In this document: piece by piece, positions 29,116 to 30,344 of the stretch
How the letters are laid out: each line of letters starts with the position of its first letter
How positions within the stretch are numbered: position 1 is the first letter of the stretch
Virus record (IMG/VR): IMGVR_UViG_3300042936_001079
Span: 1-30,344 of that record
Length of the DNA: 30,344 nucleotides
Strand: one strand, 5' to 3'
DNA from: a virus
Translations under genes and position numbers: made by a program
The notes under the pieces: model-generated
Told to the model about the DNA's origin: nothing
The model's input: only the letters and a program-made list of their open reading frames with translations
Databases searched by the model: none

Positions 29116-29382
29116 TTACTTCCAATTGCTCCAATCCTCAGACACCTCGTCTGCGGCACCTGTAGCAATCTCATGGGCACTGTACTTGCTCTCCATGTAG
29201 ATATCGTAACCCTTGTCTATCTCATTGTCTAATGCCCTAGACAAGTCCTTGATCTGATCGTGTTGCTCACCCAAACGGCGCTGGAACTTATCGCTCGCTT
29301 GACCGTAGCCCATTGACCAGCCAATCACTGCGCACAAGGCGCAGAGACCCATGACCATGACCATTACCAATTCCTCACTCAT
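29116..29382 (-). CDS. Membrane-anchored coiled-coil cassette protein, 88 aa
   Basis: Residues 5-27 are a hydrophobic span (LVMVMVMGLCALCAVIGWSM), then a charged coiled-coil helix (KFQRRLGEQHDQIKDLSRAL) and an acidic end. Resembles a membrane-tethered spacer protein; an i-spanin-like outline is noted, but an actinobacterial host without a classical outer membrane would make that unlikely. CGGAGAGAC ribosome site after the leader hairpin. Confidence 0.8.
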   Translation of the reverse strand: MSEELVMVMVMGLCALCAVIGWSMGYGQASDKFQRRLGEQHDQIKDLSRALDNEIDKGYDIYMESKYSAHEIATGAADEVSEDWSNWK

Positions 29383-29455
29383 TGTCTCTCCGTGTTGGCG
29401 TTGTAGTTGTCACCAACAAGATAACCTTAGCATACGAATAGAAATGCGCATTAAA
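29383..29455 (-). promoter_or_regulatory. Cassette promoter and leader hairpin (gene 29116)
   Basis: Block TTTAATGCGCATTTCTATTC then TATGCTAAGGTTA; leader hairpin TGTTGG / CCAACA with loop TGACAACTACAACG. First cassette of the array in transcription order. Confidence 0.75.
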
Positions 29456-29481
29456 GAGAGTTGAGAGTCTGTTCCCCAATT

Positions 29482-29524
29482 GCGGGTGTACAATCTTTAT
29501 GCTGAAGCAAGATTGATCACCCGC
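29482..29524. repeat. Cassette dyad 10, the most perfect copy
   Basis: GCGGGTG-ta-CAATCTT (29482-29497) pairs with AAGATTG-at-CACCCGC (29509-29524), 14 perfect pairs, loop TATGCTGAAGC. Relative to other copies the inner arm CAATTGC became CAATCTT and its partner changed to match. Confidence 0.85.
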
Positions 29525-29665
29525 CATGAATTGACCATACACGACACAAGAAATATCTACGGCTGAAAACATAAAGTAACTCTCATAAAATATGTACTAA
29601 AATTTGGGATGGGATGGTTCGGTGCGGGTAATGTACTAGATAGAAAGTTCGGGGGAATAAAAAAA
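29525..29665. other. Array boundary spacer
   Basis: No gene. A degenerate promoter-like block (minus-strand TTTTAGTACATATTTTATGAG, in two pieces around 29585-29605) suggests a decayed cassette start. Ends at the T-run of the FmdB-side terminator. Confidence 0.45.
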
Positions 29666-29728
29666 GACCGCTAAACATGCACATGCCCCTGGGGGTTGAG
29701 CCCAGAGGCATCTGCACCTATAACGGTC
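29658..29728 (-). terminator. Long hairpin terminator after the FmdB-like gene
   Basis: Read on the minus strand: GACCG, TGCA, ATGCC, CTGGG then CCCAG, GGCAT, TGCA, CGGTC in mirror order with small bulges (29666-29728), followed by seven T. Unusually long (63 bases). Confidence 0.85.
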
Positions 29729-29806
29729 CTAAGGTTAGCTTTCGCTGCCTCTCCTAGTATAGGCAGAGAATTATTTGTCTCATAATAATAATGTATGGGT
29801 GTATTA
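29729..29806. other. 3' spacer of the FmdB-like gene
   Basis: Short stretch between stop and terminator with a CTCTGCC/GGCAG-type hairpin. A 60-codon minus frame crosses it and the terminator but is not credited. Confidence 0.4.
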
Positions 29807-29995
29807 TTATTTCTTGGAGTTGTTCTGGGTGTTACGGTAGAAGCCGTGCCCACGGAACTGAATTCCAGGCGGGGAATATGATTGTTTGAGCGAAGCTCCG
29901 CATTCGGGACAATCTTTTGTTTTCTGGTCTTCCAGAATAGATCTTACTTCTTCGTAGGTATGCCCATTAGGGCAGCGATAGTTGTACTGTGGCAT
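29807..29995 (-). CDS. FmdB-like zinc-ribbon protein, 62 aa
   Basis: PQYNYRCPNGHTYEEVRSI with Cys8 and His12, then DCPECGASL with Cys29 and Cys32, then SPPGIQFRGHGFYRN: the full FmdB-family zinc-ribbon pattern at normal length. Named after a formamidase regulator, but the biochemical role is unclear. ATG 29995 has no ribosome site; minus-strand TATACT (30002-30007) lies exactly six bases before it, so translation is probably leaderless. Confidence 0.9.
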   Translation of the reverse strand: MPQYNYRCPNGHTYEEVRSILEDQKTKDCPECGASLKQSYSPPGIQFRGHGFYRNTQNNSKK

Positions 29996-30031
29996 TTATA
30001 CAGTATAGCGTAAAAATGGTATACTTCCTAT
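29996..30031. promoter_or_regulatory. Divergent leaderless promoter pair
   Basis: Thirty-six bases separate the two start codons. Minus-strand TATACT at 30002-30007 serves the FmdB-like gene and plus-strand TATACT at 30020-30025 the ferredoxin, each six bases from its ATG. Each -35 region would fall on the other gene's start side, so simultaneous occupancy by two polymerases is unlikely. Confidence 0.7.
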
Positions 30032-30277
30032 ATGAGAGTTTGGATTGATCAAGACTTATGCACTGGAGATGGATTATGCGCAGAGATAGCTCCCGATGTG
30101 TTTACGATGATGCCCGATGGTTTAGCGTATGTGCGAGAGGGAGACAAAATTTTTGCCTCCTCTGTGGGAAACCCCGAAGGCGCAGCTGGTTTAGCATCTT
30201 TTGCCGATGATCGGTTGGAAGATGTGATTGAAGCCGCCGAGGAATGCCCTGGCGAATGCATCTTCATTGAACCTTAA
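30032..30277 (+). CDS. Ferredoxin, single-cluster CxxDxxC type, 81 aa
   Basis: CTGDGLC (Cys10, Asp13, Cys16) and CPGEC (Cys72, Cys76) with the APDVF strand after the first motif: the pattern of small actinobacterial ferredoxins carrying one [3Fe-4S] or Asp-ligated [4Fe-4S] cluster, often partners of P450s or other oxidoreductases. An acidic insert (residues 36-70) is typical. No redox partner gene is in view. Leaderless start behind TATACT. If the region is phage it is an auxiliary metabolic gene; alternatively it marks host DNA at the window edge. Confidence 0.9.
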   Translation: MRVWIDQDLCTGDGLCAEIAPDVFTMMPDGLAYVREGDKIFASSVGNPEGAAGLASFADDRLEDVIEAAEECPGECIFIEP

Positions 30278-30327
30278 TGCCACAATCTTCTTAAGCTTTT
30301 GTTACTACAATCATTTTTCGCCACCTG

Positions 30328-30336
30328 TGATATAAT
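30328..30336 (+). promoter_or_regulatory. Extended -10 promoter at right edge
   Basis: TGATATAAT (30328-30336) is a perfect extended -10 (TGnTATAAT). It points to a gene beyond the window. No clear -35. Confidence 0.55.
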
Positions 30337-30344
30337 ATAAAGAT

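Noticed and set aside
26719-29232. Plus-strand open frames across the cassette spacers that encode similar peptides (KRSRTPTRNERAHSRIESAV type) in several copies
   Set aside because: The similarity is explained by the nucleotide repeat; changes follow stem pairing rather than codon positions, there are no ribosome sites, and they cover terminators and promoters of minus-strand genes.
24630-29524. CRISPR array or integron-type attC array
   Set aside because: Repeat units are about 40 bases, separated by whole genes with own promoters; no short spacers, and the dyads lack recognisable attC core features (no RYYYAAC/GTTRRRY pair).
29375-29572. 65-codon minus-strand frame over the first cassette spacer
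   Set aside because: Spans promoter block and dyad 10; no ribosome site.
29671-29853. 60-codon minus-strand frame ending GLNPQGHVHV
   Set aside because: It overlaps the FmdB-like gene in another frame, has no ribosome site, and its end is the long terminator hairpin itself.

Overview
The window looks like part of a double-stranded DNA phage (or phage-derived) genome whose host is probably an actinobacterium. The phage assignment rests on the C-terminal nuclease part of a terminase large subunit at the left edge and on a dense run of very small, overlapping, mostly unrecognised genes. The actinobacterial host is an inference from a WhiB-type iron-sulphur regulator, an FmdB-like zinc ribbon, an actinobacterial-type ferredoxin and three promoters placed for leaderless translation. 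No integrase, capsid gene, polymerase or CRISPR array is visible.

Layout. (1) 1-2305, plus strand: end of terminase, two small genes, a strong terminator, then a GT-A type glycosyltransferase read from a probably leaderless promoter. (2) 2306-2683: an untranslated leader with mutually exclusive stems and a U-run. (3) 2684-23880, plus strand: about 45 small AT-rich genes joined by ATGA/TAATG overlaps. Recognisable members are an Api92-like protein, WhiB, a ParB-like DGxHR protein, a protein joining GHKL-ATPase-like motifs to an HExxH motif, a secreted SLT-type lytic transglycosylase and a DUF3846-like protein, plus two small paralogous families. In the middle, 16120-16442, lie a tRNA-Arg(UCU) and two strongly structured, unidentified RNA elements. 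(4) 23881-24780: about 900 bases without genes, with AT-rich direct repeats, the operon terminator and a dense set of perfect hairpins (large non-coding RNA or origin candidate). (5) 24782-29640, minus strand and visibly richer in G+C: an array of small-gene cassettes. Nearly every cassette has the same promoter block, a 5'-leader hairpin with a conserved loop, one to three small genes and a UUCG-type terminator, with inter-cassette dyads whose arms change in a compensatory way. (6) 29666-30344: divergent FmdB-like (minus) and ferredoxin (plus) genes sharing a 36-base promoter region, and a promoter pointing out of the window.

The plus-strand block reads like an early/middle operon of host-takeover genes. 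The minus-strand array reads like independently transcribed 'moron'-style cassettes built on one repeated regulatory chassis. The most unusual material is non-coding: the cassette chassis, the two RNAs after the tRNA (one with a loop complementary to the phage's own ribosome binding sites), the attenuator-like leader and the hairpin-rich 24.2-24.6 kb region.
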